Shown: positions 1-9,685, counted from the stretch's first letter. The stretch is DNA of 64,000 nucleotides from UBA1181 sp963654355 (GCA_963654355.1 CAVKBM010000004.1:1-64000), one strand, 5' to 3'. The notes: generated from the sequence alone by a model not told the origin. Numbers and translations: made by a program.

Positions 1-55
1 GGTAAAAACCAGCAGATTTACAGTCTGCCCCATTTGGCCACTCTGGTACACGCCC
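1..55 (-). tRNA. tRNA-Tyr (GTA), 3' part beyond window
   Basis: On the minus strand the sequence starts with the acceptor strand GGGCGTG at 55 and runs through a D arm and an anticodon loop carrying GTA before the window ends. The variable arm and T arm lie outside. It follows tRNA-Thr in the same direction, 29 bases downstream, as in the tRNA string that precedes tuf in Bacteroides. Confidence 0.9.
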
Positions 56-84
56 AAGACATTTCAAATAACTTCTTTTTTTTG

Positions 85-158
85 AGCCTCTTGTCGGATT
101 CGAACCAACGACCCCGAGATTACAAATCACGTGCTCTGGCCAGCTGAGCTAAAGAGGC
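85..158 (-). tRNA. tRNA-Thr (TGT)
   Basis: A 74-base cloverleaf on the minus strand. The acceptor strands GCCTCTT (from 158) and AAGAGGC (to 86) pair over 7 bases, the T loop reads GTTCGAATC, and the loop TTTGTAA gives anticodon TGT (Thr). The anticodon stem as I read it has one T-T mismatch. It lies about 90 bases downstream of hpf and is probably co-transcribed with it. Confidence 0.92.
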
Positions 159-250
159 AAATACGCACCAACACAAAAGCGTTCTTCCGAATTGGTGCGC
201 AAATGTAGACATTATTTTCTTTCCGACAAAATATTCAGACTTTTTTTTGC

Positions 251-556
251 CTATTTTTTTGCCTCGTTTGCTTTCTCCTTCGCCTTTTGGATAGAACGAA
301 TCATAGCATCCATAGCATTATCAAACGCCTCCTCGAACGAATCGGCTGTCTTGGTCACCACCAAATCGTTGCCTGGGATCAACACCTTCAAGAGAACTTC
401 CTTGTTGTTTGAAGTCTCAGGCTTAACCACCTGCAAATTCACATCAACATTGGTAATCTTGTCTGAGTACTGCTCCAATTTAGCAACCTTCTTCTGAATA
501 AACTCCTCCAAACTAGCCTTTACATCAAAATGAATAGCCTTTACTGTAACCTTCAT
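251..556 (-). CDS. hpf: Ribosome hibernation promoting factor, short form
   Basis: A 101-residue protein of the HPF/YfiA (RaiA) family. These proteins bind the 30S decoding site of idle ribosomes in stationary phase and promote dimers or block translation. The MKVTVKAIHFD start, the VDVNLQV and VLLKVLIPG strands and the DSFEEAFDNAMDAM helix are typical of the S30AE fold. It lacks the C-terminal dimerisation domain of long HPF. The start at 556 is preferred; an in-frame ATG at 571 would add five residues (MEGKI). It is the third gene after rpsU and xerC, 19 bases after xerC, so it is read with ribosome and tRNA genes. Confidence 0.9.
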   Translation of the reverse strand: MKVTVKAIHFDVKASLEEFIQKKVAKLEQYSDKITNVDVNLQVVKPETSNNKEVLLKVLIPGNDLVVTKTADSFEEAFDNAMDAMIRSIQKAKEKANEAKK

Positions 557-575
557 AATCTTTCCCTCCATAATT

Positions 576-1472
576 TTATGCTCGAGGATGAGCTTGTTTA
601 TAAATCTTTTGCAACTGTTCGAAAGTCAAATGGGTATATATCTCCGTCGCAGCCAAATTTGAATGTCCGAGTAACTCTTTTACCGCATTAATCTCGGCGC
701 CATTGTTCAACATAGAAGTCGCAAACGTATGACGAAGCACGTGCGGACTTTTCTTTTTTTGCGCACTAACCAAAGCAAGACTTTGATGAACGATACGGTA
801 AACTAACATAGGATAGAGCTGCTCCCCATTATCACGTCGGAAAAAGAAACCTTTCTCGTCTGTGAGCATCACTTCCTTCCGTTTTTGAAGGTAGACCTCG
901 AATGATTTTTTCAATGTGTCGCCAAAGGGTATTAAACGCTGTTTCTTTCCTTTTCCAAACACTTTTACCACCATCTCCGATAAATCCACATCCACATCCC
1001 TCATTCCTATCAGCTCTGCGCAACGTATGCCCAACGTATAGAAAGTTTCTATAATAACACGGTTACGAACACCTTCGAAATCATCTGAAAAGGCTTCAGA
1101 AGCTACGCCATCTAATAGATCGTCCATTTCGTTGTCTTTAACAAAGGCAGGCAAACGCTTCTCTCTCTTAGGAGGAACTATCCCCTTCATAGGAGAACTC
1201 TTAACGAATCCCTGTCTTAAAAGAAACTGGTAGAATGCCCGAAGAGCAGAGAGCTTTCTGCAAACGCTACTTGACTTTTCTCCCTTTCTCATCAAACTAA
1301 CAATCCACGAACGGACATCATTAGTAGAAACCTCTTTGTAATCAAAAACATCACCCATAAGCTCCTTCAAAAAGTCATCAAACTGAAGCAAATCTGTCTG
1401 ATAAGAAAGGCAGGTATGCTCAGAAAGACATCTTTCATACCTTATGTATTGGATAAATTTTTCGATTAACAT
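576..1472 (-). CDS. xerC: Tyrosine recombinase XerC/XerD family
   Basis: A 298-residue tyrosine recombinase. Members resolve chromosome dimers at dif before division. There is an N-terminal SAM-like core-binding domain (about 1-95) and a C-terminal catalytic domain. The catalytic set is present: R150 (TLGIRCAEL), a Lys in GKGKKQR near 174-177, H244 and R247 (HVLRH), H270 (LLGH) and Y279 (EIYTH). The start is put at MLIEKF because upstream in-frame codons (an ATG at 1499) give sequence unlike the family. It lies between rpsU and hpf, the conserved Bacteroides order, which argues for a housekeeping Xer rather than a phage or transposon integrase. XerC cannot be told from XerD by eye. Confidence 0.88.
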   Translation of the reverse strand: MLIEKFIQYIRYERCLSEHTCLSYQTDLLQFDDFLKELMGDVFDYKEVSTNDVRSWIVSLMRKGEKSSSVCRKLSALRAFYQFLLRQGFVKSSPMKGIVPPKREKRLPAFVKDNEMDDLLDGVASEAFSDDFEGVRNRVIIETFYTLGIRCAELIGMRDVDVDLSEMVVKVFGKGKKQRLIPFGDTLKKSFEVYLQKRKEVMLTDEKGFFFRRDNGEQLYPMLVYRIVHQSLALVSAQKKKSPHVLRHTFATSMLNNGAEINAVKELLGHSNLAATEIYTHLTFEQLQKIYKQAHPRA

Positions 1473-1658
1473 TTTGAGTACATCGTTCCAACAGAACACC
1501 GATAACTAAAAGACCACTTGCGTTTAAGTGCATTACGAAAATAGGACTATTTTGTAAACAAAGCAAACATAACACATATTTTTTCCATAAAATCGCAAGA
1601 AAAAAAGAAAGGGCATGATAGAAATCACACCCTTTCATAGACCTTCAAAGAAAATATA

Positions 1659-1850
1659 TTATTCTTCAGCTCTTCTCAATTGTTGAACATAGATTGCGTG
1701 AATCTTTTGTTGACGTTTAATAACAGATGGCTTTTCGAATTGCTGTCTTGCTCTCAATTCCTTGATGACACCTGTCTTCTCAAATTTTCTTTTGAATTTT
1801 TTTAAGGCTTTTTCTATATTCTCGCCTTCTTTTACTGGTACTACGATCAT
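1659..1850 (-). CDS. rpsU: 30S ribosomal protein bS21
   Basis: A 63-residue basic protein that begins MIVVPVKEGENIEKALKKFKR, the conserved S21 N-terminus, followed by the KELRARQQFEKPS motif. bS21 binds near the anti-Shine-Dalgarno region of the 30S platform. It is the first gene of a minus-strand unit rpsU-xerC-hpf-tRNA-Thr-tRNA-Tyr. The 186 bases between its stop and xerC hold no gene that I can see. Confidence 0.96.
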   Translation of the reverse strand: MIVVPVKEGENIEKALKKFKRKFEKTGVIKELRARQQFEKPSVIKRQQKIHAIYVQQLRRAEE

Positions 1851-1928
1851 AATCTTATTAATGTATTACTTTGTTATTTACGAGCATAAACCTTTGAAAT
1901 AAAGAAAACAATACTCCAAAAGCGACCG

Positions 1929-1959
1929 CAAAAATAGAAATTGTTTTTTACACTACAAA
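1929..1959 (-). promoter_or_regulatory. Promoter of the rpsU operon
   Basis: On the minus strand a TTTG -33 element (plus 1956-1959) is followed after 19 bases by TATTTTTG (plus 1929-1936). This fits the Bacteroidetes primary sigma consensus TTTG - about 20 - TAnnTTTG. It would start transcription about 70 bases before rpsU. Confidence 0.65.
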
Positions 1960-1988
1960 AAAAAGAGTGGATTTTATGTTAGTTTTTC

Positions 1989-1996
1989 TAATTTTG
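1989..1996 (+). promoter_or_regulatory. -7 box for the M24 peptidase gene
   Basis: TAATTTTG matches TAnnTTTG. Its position supports the ATG at 2015, since an earlier in-frame ATG at 1967 would lie upstream of the transcription start. The -33 box is not clear. Confidence 0.5.
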
Positions 1997-2014
1997 CAAG
2001 AAAAGACAGAAAAT

Positions 2015-3817
2015 ATGGAACATGACATATATGTAAATCGGATTAAGAAGATCAAAGCGCTGATGAAAGAAGAAGGAATTAACGTATATCTTCTACCCCA
2101 TAACGATCCACATTTCAGTGAATATCCGGCAGAACATTGGCGTTATATACAATACATATCGGGATTTAGTGGTTCAAACGCATTTTTGATGCTGTCGGAT
2201 CGAGGCGATTATCTGTGGACGGACTCCCGCTATTACCTACAAGCGGAAAGAGAATTGAAGGGGACGGGGATACAGATGATGAAAGAAGAGACAGAAATCC
2301 GTTGGGAAGACCTTATCAAAAATGAATATGGAGAAGCTAAGCCGTATATCTTATTTGATCCTTTATTGTTCTCTATCAATGACTTGAAGAAGATTGAGGC
2401 TTTATCAAGAGAGATAAAAATAGAGCTCACCGAGAATTTCATTTCCACAAAGGAGTTGGATGAATTGCCTGACAAAAGAATCTTTCTGTACACAAAAAAT
2501 AATTCGGGATGCGATTTTTCGGAGAAGAAAAAAAAGATTTTTGAGCATACAAAGGCAGACTATGTGTTTCTTTCATCATTGGAAGAAATTGCGTGGACAT
2601 TTAACTTACGGGGAGCGGACACTCCATACACGCCTGTAGCAATTGCGTACGCATTGTTGGGACAAAAAGAATCTTACCTATTCATAAAAGAGAGGAAAGT
2701 ACCAACTTCTGTAAAAGAATACTTTAAGCAAGAGAATATCACCATAATTGATTACGACAGAATTGATCAATTTCTGCTAAGTGAAATAGCGTTTAGCAAG
2801 AAAAAGGTTTCTGTTGATTTAAATCTGACAAACGCACATATCTTCTTATGCATCCTTGGAGATAATTATGAGGGAGAGGAGAAATTGCCAGAGACGATAA
2901 TCAATGAAGCATCGCCAGTAGAGATGTTGAAGGCGGTAAAAAACGACATTGAGACTCAGAATCTGAAACACGCACAGATAAAAGACGGAATTGCGTTAGT
3001 CAACGCATTTTTTGAGTTGACAGAGAAAGTGGAGAACGATATTCGCATCACAGAAGCAGATGTATCAGAGATATTGAAACGTCACAGAAGCGAGCAAGAA
3101 GGCTTTTTTTGCGAAAGTTTTTCAACAATAGCAGGTTATGGGGCGAATGGCGCGGTTGTACATTACTCTGCGACAAAAGAGAATTGCAAAGAAATAGGTA
3201 AAGAGAGTCTACTCTTGGTCGATTCTGGAGCTAATTATTTTGAGGGAACGACAGATATCACCCGTGTTTTCTGTTTTGGAGAACCCACGCAAGAGCAGAA
3301 ACATGACTATACAGTCGTTTTGAAAGGACATATTGCCTTAGCGACGGTCAAATTTCCCTACGGAACAAGTGGACACCAGTTGGATGCCGTCGCCCATGCG
3401 CAGTTGTGGAACGAGGGAATGAATTACGGGCATGGAACAGGACACGGCATCGGTCATTTTTTATGTGTCCACGAGGGTCCGCAGAGAATAAGTGCAAGAG
3501 GAACAGAAACGCCGTTAGAGGTCAACATGGTACTTTCAGATGAACCTGGAGTATATCGGACAGGGAAACATGGCATAAGAATAGAAAATATGATGATAGT
3601 CCGACCATTCGAAGAGAATGAATTCGGCAAATTTTTGCAGTTTGAAACAGTAACACTCTTTCCATACAACAGGAAACTCATTGACCGCCAAATGCTTACA
3701 GAGAAGGAGATTGAGTGGGTTAATCAGTATAACCGGAGAGTTTACGAAAAGATTTCGCCACACATAAAAGAAAACAAGGTTTTGAATTGGCTGAAAGAAG
3801 AAACAAAAAAGGTGTGA
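2015..3817 (+). CDS. Xaa-Pro aminopeptidase (M24B family)
   Basis: A 600-residue cytoplasmic metallopeptidase that removes N-terminal residues preceding proline. It has the three-part layout of the long APP1-type enzymes: two creatinase-like N-terminal domains (about 1-290) and a C-terminal pita-bread domain. The metal ligands are visible in order: Asp in LLVDSGANY, Asp in GTTDITRVF, His in HGTGHGIGHF, Glu in GIRIENMM and Glu in QFETVTLF. The HxxGHGIGH block is intact, so it should be active. No signal peptide is seen from this start. The gene stands alone, divergent from rpsU. Confidence 0.9.
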   Translation: MEHDIYVNRIKKIKALMKEEGINVYLLPHNDPHFSEYPAEHWRYIQYISGFSGSNAFLMLSDRGDYLWTDSRYYLQAERELKGTGIQMMKEETEIRWEDLIKNEYGEAKPYILFDPLLFSINDLKKIEALSREIKIELTENFISTKELDELPDKRIFLYTKNNSGCDFSEKKKKIFEHTKADYVFLSSLEEIAWTFNLRGADTPYTPVAIAYALLGQKESYLFIKERKVPTSVKEYFKQENITIIDYDRIDQFLLSEIAFSKKKVSVDLNLTNAHIFLCILGDNYEGEEKLPETIINEASPVEMLKAVKNDIETQNLKHAQIKDGIALVNAFFELTEKVENDIRITEADVSEILKRHRSEQEGFFCESFSTIAGYGANGAVVHYSATKENCKEIGKESLLLVDSGANYFEGTTDITRVFCFGEPTQEQKHDYTVVLKGHIALATVKFPYGTSGHQLDAVAHAQLWNEGMNYGHGTGHGIGHFLCVHEGPQRISARGTETPLEVNMVLSDEPGVYRTGKHGIRIENMMIVRPFEENEFGKFLQFETVTLFPYNRKLIDRQMLTEKEIEWVNQYNRRVYEKISPHIKENKVLNWLKEETKKV

Positions 3818-3911
3818 AAACGTGGACGATAACATTTATATGTGTTAATATTTAACTATTTTCGCAAAACATACGTTATAGAAGGAAAAACGATATAGTA
3901 ATACAATAGAA

Positions 3912-5471
3912 ATGAGAAAGATTTTAGTTTCATTACTCGCCGTATTCACGACCCTATCGATGATGGGAGCAGACGGATATACGGGAGCGACGACAGCCAC
4001 AAAAACGACAGCCACAAAGAAGGCAACTGCAAAGACTGGAAATAAGAAAGGCTACAACATCGAGATCTCGGTCAGCAAAATGCATAATGACACCGTATTT
4101 TTGGCCTATTATATGAATGGGAAGACCTATTCATGCGATACGACCGTGCTGAATGCAAAGGGTATCGGGAAATTCTCGAAGCCTGAAAAATTAGACGAAG
4201 GCATCTACATTGTTTATTTCAATGCGAACAAGTATTTCGACCTTTTAATCGGGCAAGACCAAAACATTAAGTTGACCGTCGACACAGCAAAAATCAATGA
4301 ATACAAAGTAGAAGGAGCGTCAGAAAGCGTTGATTTTCAAGGCTATTTCAGTTTCTTAGGAGATATGAACAAACAACGCAGAGAGTTGAGAGACAAATAT
4401 CATAACATGAAAATTGACTCTGCAGAATACTATGGCACGATAGACAAGATGACGGAGAAAGTCGAAGCACATCAAAAGAGTGTCTTAGATGCGCATAGCA
4501 ATGATTTTTTAGGAGCCTACATTAAAGGGACAATGCCCGTAGAAACCCCATTAATGGAGGATTTGCCCGATTCAGTGAGAGGAAGAGCGAGATACCAATA
4601 CTTCAAGCATCACTATTTTGACAACATCAACATGAGTGACAGAAGGTTCTTGCGCACTCCATACTATCCCAGCATGGTAGACGAATATATCAGCCATCAT
4701 ATTTTGCAAGACCCAGACACATTAGTCGATGCGGCAGTCAACATGATAGAAAAAAGCCGTGGAGACAGTTTGACCTTCCAAGTTATGACCAGCAAGATGA
4801 TCAACTATGGAATATCGAGCAAGATGATGGGAATGGATAAGATGTGGTATATGATTGCCGAGAAATATTATTTCTCAGGGTTAGCCACATGGGCAGACAC
4901 CGCATGGGTAAACACATTGAAGAAAGAGGCGAAAAAGATCCGTTACTGCATGGTAGGCATGCCAGCCAGAGACTTGTTGGTAAGAGACTCTACAGATGCG
5001 TTTGAGAAATTGAGCAAGCAAACGGCAGACGTAGTTTTGGTATATTTCTTTGAGCCATCATGCGGACATTGCCGACACACGACACCGATTTTACACGACA
5101 CCGTCTACTCAAAATACAAGGATAAAGGTTTTGAGGTGTTCGCCGTATACACACAAACCGACAGACAAGAGTGGATGGACTTCGTGCATAAGCACCATTT
5201 AGAGGATTGGGTGAACGTGTGGGATCCCTATAGAGAATCGTGGTTCTGGGAGTATTACGACACCTCCGCGACACCTGCCTTGTATTTGTTGGGCAAAGAC
5301 AGAAAGATTATCGCCAAGAAGATTGACACAAACACGCTTGACATGATTTTGAATGAAGAGTTGATTGTCCGCAAGGGATTGGACAAGAAGACAGACAAAG
5401 CGGAGCAGACGAATAGCAGCAATGACTCAAAGAAGAGTTCAAAGCCTACAAGATCCAAGAAAAACAGATAG
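3912..5471 (+). CDS. Secreted thioredoxin-like protein (DUF4369/DUF5106 type)
   Basis: A 519-residue exported protein with an N-terminal signal peptide and a Thr/Ala/Lys-rich linker (about 22-46). A DUF4369-like beta domain follows (about 48-135), then a helical DUF5106-like middle, and a thioredoxin fold (about 365-480) with active-site CGHC at 384-387 in FFEPSCGHCRH. The CGHC pair and the later cis-Pro (SATPALYLL) suggest a disulfide or thiol oxidoreductase in the periplasm. Such proteins are common in Bacteroidales; their substrates are mostly unknown. The C-terminal 40 residues are rich in Lys and Ser and probably disordered. Confidence 0.82.
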   Translation: MRKILVSLLAVFTTLSMMGADGYTGATTATKTTATKKATAKTGNKKGYNIEISVSKMHNDTVFLAYYMNGKTYSCDTTVLNAKGIGKFSKPEKLDEGIYIVYFNANKYFDLLIGQDQNIKLTVDTAKINEYKVEGASESVDFQGYFSFLGDMNKQRRELRDKYHNMKIDSAEYYGTIDKMTEKVEAHQKSVLDAHSNDFLGAYIKGTMPVETPLMEDLPDSVRGRARYQYFKHHYFDNINMSDRRFLRTPYYPSMVDEYISHHILQDPDTLVDAAVNMIEKSRGDSLTFQVMTSKMINYGISSKMMGMDKMWYMIAEKYYFSGLATWADTAWVNTLKKEAKKIRYCMVGMPARDLLVRDSTDAFEKLSKQTADVVLVYFFEPSCGHCRHTTPILHDTVYSKYKDKGFEVFAVYTQTDRQEWMDFVHKHHLEDWVNVWDPYRESWFWEYYDTSATPALYLLGKDRKIIAKKIDTNTLDMILNEELIVRKGLDKKTDKAEQTNSSNDSKKSSKPTRSKKNR

Positions 5472-5491
5472 GAAAAAACGGACAAAGATAG

Positions 5492-5527
5492 TTAGCCGCT
5501 GTACGAGAGAAGTCGTATAGCGGCTAA
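5492..5527 (+). terminator. Hairpin after the thioredoxin-like gene, no U tract
   Basis: TTAGCCGCTGTACGA (5492-5506) pairs with 5513-5527 over 15 positions with one G-U, leaving a 6-base loop. The following bases are ACCATAAA, with no T run. It may be a processing or stability element rather than an intrinsic terminator. Confidence 0.5.
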
Positions 5528-5560
5528 ACCATAAAATAGAGGAAATAAAAACAAGAGGAA

Positions 5561-6082
5561 ATGGCGTTAATAAAGAGCATAAAAGGAATAGAGCCAAAGA
5601 TCGCTGAAAATGTGTATTTAGCAGAAAATGCGGCGATCATCGGAGAAATAGAGATAGAAGAAGGCAGCAGTGTGTGGTTTGGAGCCATATTGCGAGGCGA
5701 CGTCGGATTGATACACATTGGAAAGAATACGAACATACAGGATGGATGCGTATTGCATGCCTCGTATGGAAGTTCCACCGTGCAAATTGGCGATAACGTA
5801 ACGGTCGGTCATAACGCCATTGTGCATGGAGCGAAAATAGGCAACAATTGTTTGATTGGCATGGGTTCGGTAGTATTAGACAATGCAGAGATTGGAGAGA
5901 ACACCATTATCGCCGCAGGAGCGGTAGTAACAAAAAACACGATTGTAGAGCCTAATAGCATCTACGCAGGCATACCTGCAAAAAAAATCAAAGAATTATC
6001 GCCCGAGCAGGCCCACGCTATGATGCAGAAATCGGCAGACGGATATCAACTGTATGCCAGTTGGTATCAAGAAGAAAGATAA
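5561..6082 (+). CDS. Gamma-carbonic anhydrase family protein
   Basis: A 173-residue left-handed beta-helix protein with hexapeptide repeats (IGENTIIAAGAVV, IGNNCLIGMGSVV). The family includes YrdA, PaaY and CaiE and forms trimers with metal at subunit interfaces. His residues in the expected places are seen in VLHAS, VTVGHNAIVHG. The WFGAILRGD motif near the start is the family signature. It could be a carbonic anhydrase or a thioesterase-like relative; sequence alone does not decide. It starts a plus-strand run with the GT51 and NAD(P)HX genes (22 and 27 base gaps). Confidence 0.88.
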   Translation: MALIKSIKGIEPKIAENVYLAENAAIIGEIEIEEGSSVWFGAILRGDVGLIHIGKNTNIQDGCVLHASYGSSTVQIGDNVTVGHNAIVHGAKIGNNCLIGMGSVVLDNAEIGENTIIAAGAVVTKNTIVEPNSIYAGIPAKKIKELSPEQAHAMMQKSADGYQLYASWYQEER

Positions 6083-6104
6083 AGAGTCTCAAACGACGTA
6101 GCCC

Positions 6105-8138
6105 ATGAAAAACAAAAAACGCACTTTGATAGGGACTATCATCGTCATTGTATTGTCGATGATAGCCCTTCTTATCTATGTAAGAAGAGAAAAAATAGTA
6201 GAATCTGCACTCCGAAAAGAATTTTCACGCTTTGAAGAGAAGACAAAAGGAAAATTTACGTTCCAAAAACTCAAAATAGATGGGCTTTCAATTATCACAT
6301 TCCATGGAATGACGCTCATATCTCCGGAAAACGACACATTGCTGTATGTAGAGATGTTGAAAATGCGACTAAGTCCTGTCTTTTTATTACATGGAGAAGT
6401 CAAGGTAACCGGCACAGAAGCACAAGGAGTCTGCCTCAACATAACACATAAAAAAGAAGGCAAAAACTATCAATTTCTGATTCAAGGAAGAGAAAAAAAC
6501 AATAAAAAAGAAGAGAAAGTCGTTCAGAAAACCGACAAATTAGCTCAGATATACGGCTTGATAACAAAGAAATCGCCTAAAGAAATACGACTCAATGGTT
6601 GGAAGACAACACTGACGACAGATAGCATACAGCTATCCATCTATATGCCAGAAGCCACGTTGGAAGAACGAAAGTTTAACGCAATCATGCACATAGACGA
6701 AGAATACGGAGATGGGGGAAAAGAGCACATAAACGATAGCATAAAAAGAGAAAAAGAAAAAAACTATTACCTTTTAGAGGGGACTTTAGGCAAAAAGCCA
6801 TCAGATTTCACCGATTTTCAGTTTTACGCATTGCAAGACAGCATCACCTTTGCCTATATCAAGAAGAAATTTGACACAGACATAGCATTTGACACTTTGA
6901 AGATGTCCATTTCGGTGGATAAAGACAAGGGAAAAGTGAAAATAGAGGGAAGAGCGACTATGTTCAAATCTCAGCTGTATAACAAAAAAATCTGTAGCGA
7001 AGAGATACGATGTCGGCAATTCTCAGTTGACTTTAAAAGTTTCGTATCAGCCAACCATATTGAGATAGACAGTAGCAGCACACTGAAAATCAACCGGTTT
7101 TCTCTTCACCCTTACTTAGACTGGCAAACGGAAGACACTGTGCAGAAAGTAGAATTTAATCTGATTAGAAGAGATTTCGAAGCACAAGATCTGTTTGATG
7201 CCATTCCAGACGGATTATGTAAGAACCTGAAAGGAATAAAAACAGAGGGTAAACTGAGTTATCAATTTCATTTCAGAGCAGAAAGCAATCAGATAGACAG
7301 TTTGGAATTTTCGTCGTCATTGACACCTAACCAGTTCAGAATCATAGAATTTGGGAAGACCGACTTTCGTAGAGTCAACGCACCGTTTCTGTATCACTAT
7401 TATGAAAAAAACACATTAGTAGACACCTTCACGATAGGTGAAAGCAATCCAAACTATGTAAAGATAGAAGACGTGTCCCCCTACCTGACCCATTCCATAC
7501 TATACTCAGAAGATGGACATTTCTTTCACCACAAAGGATTTTTAGAATTTGCCTTGAGAGAATCAATAATCAAGAATCTAAAAACAAAAAAATTTGCACG
7601 AGGAGGAAGCACTATCTCAATGCAACTCGTTAAGAATCTATGGCTTAGCAGAGAGAAGACATTAGCGAGGAAATTAGAAGAGGCGATGATTGTATGGTTG
7701 ATCGAGAACAATAGGCTTTTGAGTAAAGAACGGATGTTTGAGATATACCTCAATATCATTGAATGGGGACCCCATATTTATGGAGCAAAACAAGCGGCAC
7801 AATATTTCTTCTCGAAGAGTCCGAAAGAATTGACAATCGCCGAAGCCATATATATGGCAAGCATCATTCCGAAGCCTAAAAAATTCATGTGGTATTTTGA
7901 CGACAAGCAGAATCTCAAGCCATTTTTGGAAGGATATTATAATCTCATATCAAGCAAATTGTTGCGTCATGAAATCATCACGGAGCAAGATACAGCGACA
8001 CTCGTTCCCAACGTACGCCTAACAGGACCAGCAAAAGCGCTGCTGAAAGGGAAGGCGACAGACAGCACGGAGATAAATTCGGAAGATGAATTGTTTAACG
8101 ACGATGACGAAGATATATTCAGTCAAGACTTAGAGTAA
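6105..8138 (+). CDS. Membrane GT51 transglycosylase with AsmA-like N-terminus
   Basis: A 677-residue inner-membrane protein. One membrane segment lies at 8-26. A long beta-rich region (about 30-430) follows that looks like AsmA/DUF748 repeats. The C-terminal 51-family glycosyltransferase domain (about 440-600) carries the peptidoglycan polymerase motifs: E469-D470 in SEDGHFF, GGSTISMQ at 500-507, RKLEEAMIV, KERMFEIYLN at 541-550, and the AEAIYMASIIPKP block. There is no penicillin-binding transpeptidase domain, so it is neither a class A PBP nor a simple MtgA, which is about 240 residues. It probably polymerises lipid II glycan strands. The last 30 residues are acidic. Confidence 0.82.
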   Translation: MKNKKRTLIGTIIVIVLSMIALLIYVRREKIVESALRKEFSRFEEKTKGKFTFQKLKIDGLSIITFHGMTLISPENDTLLYVEMLKMRLSPVFLLHGEVKVTGTEAQGVCLNITHKKEGKNYQFLIQGREKNNKKEEKVVQKTDKLAQIYGLITKKSPKEIRLNGWKTTLTTDSIQLSIYMPEATLEERKFNAIMHIDEEYGDGGKEHINDSIKREKEKNYYLLEGTLGKKPSDFTDFQFYALQDSITFAYIKKKFDTDIAFDTLKMSISVDKDKGKVKIEGRATMFKSQLYNKKICSEEIRCRQFSVDFKSFVSANHIEIDSSSTLKINRFSLHPYLDWQTEDTVQKVEFNLIRRDFEAQDLFDAIPDGLCKNLKGIKTEGKLSYQFHFRAESNQIDSLEFSSSLTPNQFRIIEFGKTDFRRVNAPFLYHYYEKNTLVDTFTIGESNPNYVKIEDVSPYLTHSILYSEDGHFFHHKGFLEFALRESIIKNLKTKKFARGGSTISMQLVKNLWLSREKTLARKLEEAMIVWLIENNRLLSKERMFEIYLNIIEWGPHIYGAKQAAQYFFSKSPKELTIAEAIYMASIIPKPKKFMWYFDDKQNLKPFLEGYYNLISSKLLRHEIITEQDTATLVPNVRLTGPAKALLKGKATDSTEINSEDELFNDDDEDIFSQDLE

Positions 8139-8165
8139 CAATGACAAAAAGCAATATAATTAAAA

Positions 8166-9665
8166 ATGAAAAGGATATACAAAACTGAGCAGATAAAGCA
8201 GTTAGATGCTTTGACGATGAAGTACGAACCAATTAAATCGTTTGATTTAATGAGACGTGCGGAGAACGCACTTTTCCCAAAAATGATGTGTAATTTGCAA
8301 TACGGAGTAGAGAATGTCGTTATTGCAGGAAGCGGCAATAATGGCGGAGACGCATTGTGCGTGGCATACGATTTGGTAGGGCATGAAGAGAGTTGCACCA
8401 TATACCTTGTCAATCCGAATAACAAACTGTCGGCAGACTGCGAAAAAGCGTACAAAAGACTCAGTAAGAAAGAAGATATAATCGTTGTTACCACGGCAGA
8501 AGAGATTGAGATACCCCAAGGTTGCAACATTATAGATGGGTTGTTTGGCAGTGGGTTGAATCGTCCGTTGGAAGGTGTATATGCAGACATTGTGAAGAAA
8601 ATCAACCAACACGACAAAGAAACGATAGTCTACTCTATCGACCTTCCCTCAGGACTATTCGGCGAAGACAATAGTGCGAATAACAAAGAAACGATTGTCA
8701 GAGCTGATTATTCGTATGTATTAGGTGTTACGAAGCCTTGTTGCTATCTTGCTGAAAATGAGGAGTATTTAGGATATTGGGTGGAGGTTGATTTTGGAAT
8801 AAACAAACAAGCATTAGCCGAGACCATCACCCCATTCTATCTCACAGAAAAAGAAGACATAAGCCCGTTGATAAAACCCCGCAAGATTTTTTCGCATAAG
8901 GGAACATTCGGACATTCATTGATTGTCGCGGGACAGTATGGCATGATGGGAGCAGCCGTTTTAAGCAGCAAAGCAGCGTTGCGAAGCGGTTGCGGACTCG
9001 TAACAGCGCATGTGCCACGCAAGGGGTGCGACATTCTGCAAATTTCTAATCCAGAAGTGATTCTTTCGTTGGATAAAGGAGAAGAACATTTCACTGGAAT
9101 TGATTCAATAGAAAAATACTCGGCAATAGGAATCGGTCCTGGATTAGGGCAAAGCGAAGAGAGTGCAACGGCGTTACTTGATCTACTGAAAAAAAAGCCT
9201 AAAAATTTAGTGTTGGATGCAGATGCACTCAATATTCTATCACAACACCCTGAATATTGGGAATTTTTACCAGAAAACACCATTTTAACACCTCATCCAA
9301 AAGAGTTTGAGCGGTTAGTAGGCAGAAAAGTGTCCAACTACGAAGCTTGGATGGAGCAAATGAGAATTTCGCAGGAGAAAAAAGTCATTATCGTGTTGAA
9401 AGGCGCATATAGCAGTATTTCACTTCCGAACGGCACACTACACATCAACACCTCAGGCAACCCTGGCATGGCGACGGCAGGCTGTGGAGACGTATTGACA
9501 GGAATCATCACCTCTCTATTAGCACAGAACAATTCACCTGAAATAGCAGCATTGATGGGTGTCTTCATCCATGGATATGCGGCAGATATGGCGGTAGAAC
9601 AACAAGAAGAGGAAGAGACACTGATAGCCAGCGACATCATCAACAATCTGCACTACTGCTTCTAA
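8166..9665 (+). CDS. nnr: Bifunctional NAD(P)HX epimerase / ADP-dependent dehydratase
   Basis: A 499-residue fusion that repairs hydrated NADH and NADPH. The N-terminal YjeF_N epimerase domain (about 1-215) carries GSGNNGGDALCVA. The C-terminal ribokinase-like dehydratase domain (about 235-499) carries KGTFGHSLIVAG, GPGLGQ, LDADALN, TPHPKEF and the catalytic AGCGDVLTG. Both halves are complete, as in E. coli Nnr (YjeF). It converges on the hydrolase gene. Confidence 0.93.
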   Translation: MKRIYKTEQIKQLDALTMKYEPIKSFDLMRRAENALFPKMMCNLQYGVENVVIAGSGNNGGDALCVAYDLVGHEESCTIYLVNPNNKLSADCEKAYKRLSKKEDIIVVTTAEEIEIPQGCNIIDGLFGSGLNRPLEGVYADIVKKINQHDKETIVYSIDLPSGLFGEDNSANNKETIVRADYSYVLGVTKPCCYLAENEEYLGYWVEVDFGINKQALAETITPFYLTEKEDISPLIKPRKIFSHKGTFGHSLIVAGQYGMMGAAVLSSKAALRSGCGLVTAHVPRKGCDILQISNPEVILSLDKGEEHFTGIDSIEKYSAIGIGPGLGQSEESATALLDLLKKKPKNLVLDADALNILSQHPEYWEFLPENTILTPHPKEFERLVGRKVSNYEAWMEQMRISQEKKVIIVLKGAYSSISLPNGTLHINTSGNPGMATAGCGDVLTGIITSLLAQNNSPEIAALMGVFIHGYAADMAVEQQEEEETLIASDIINNLHYCF

Positions 9666-9685
9666 ACGCTCCCTTCTACCATATA

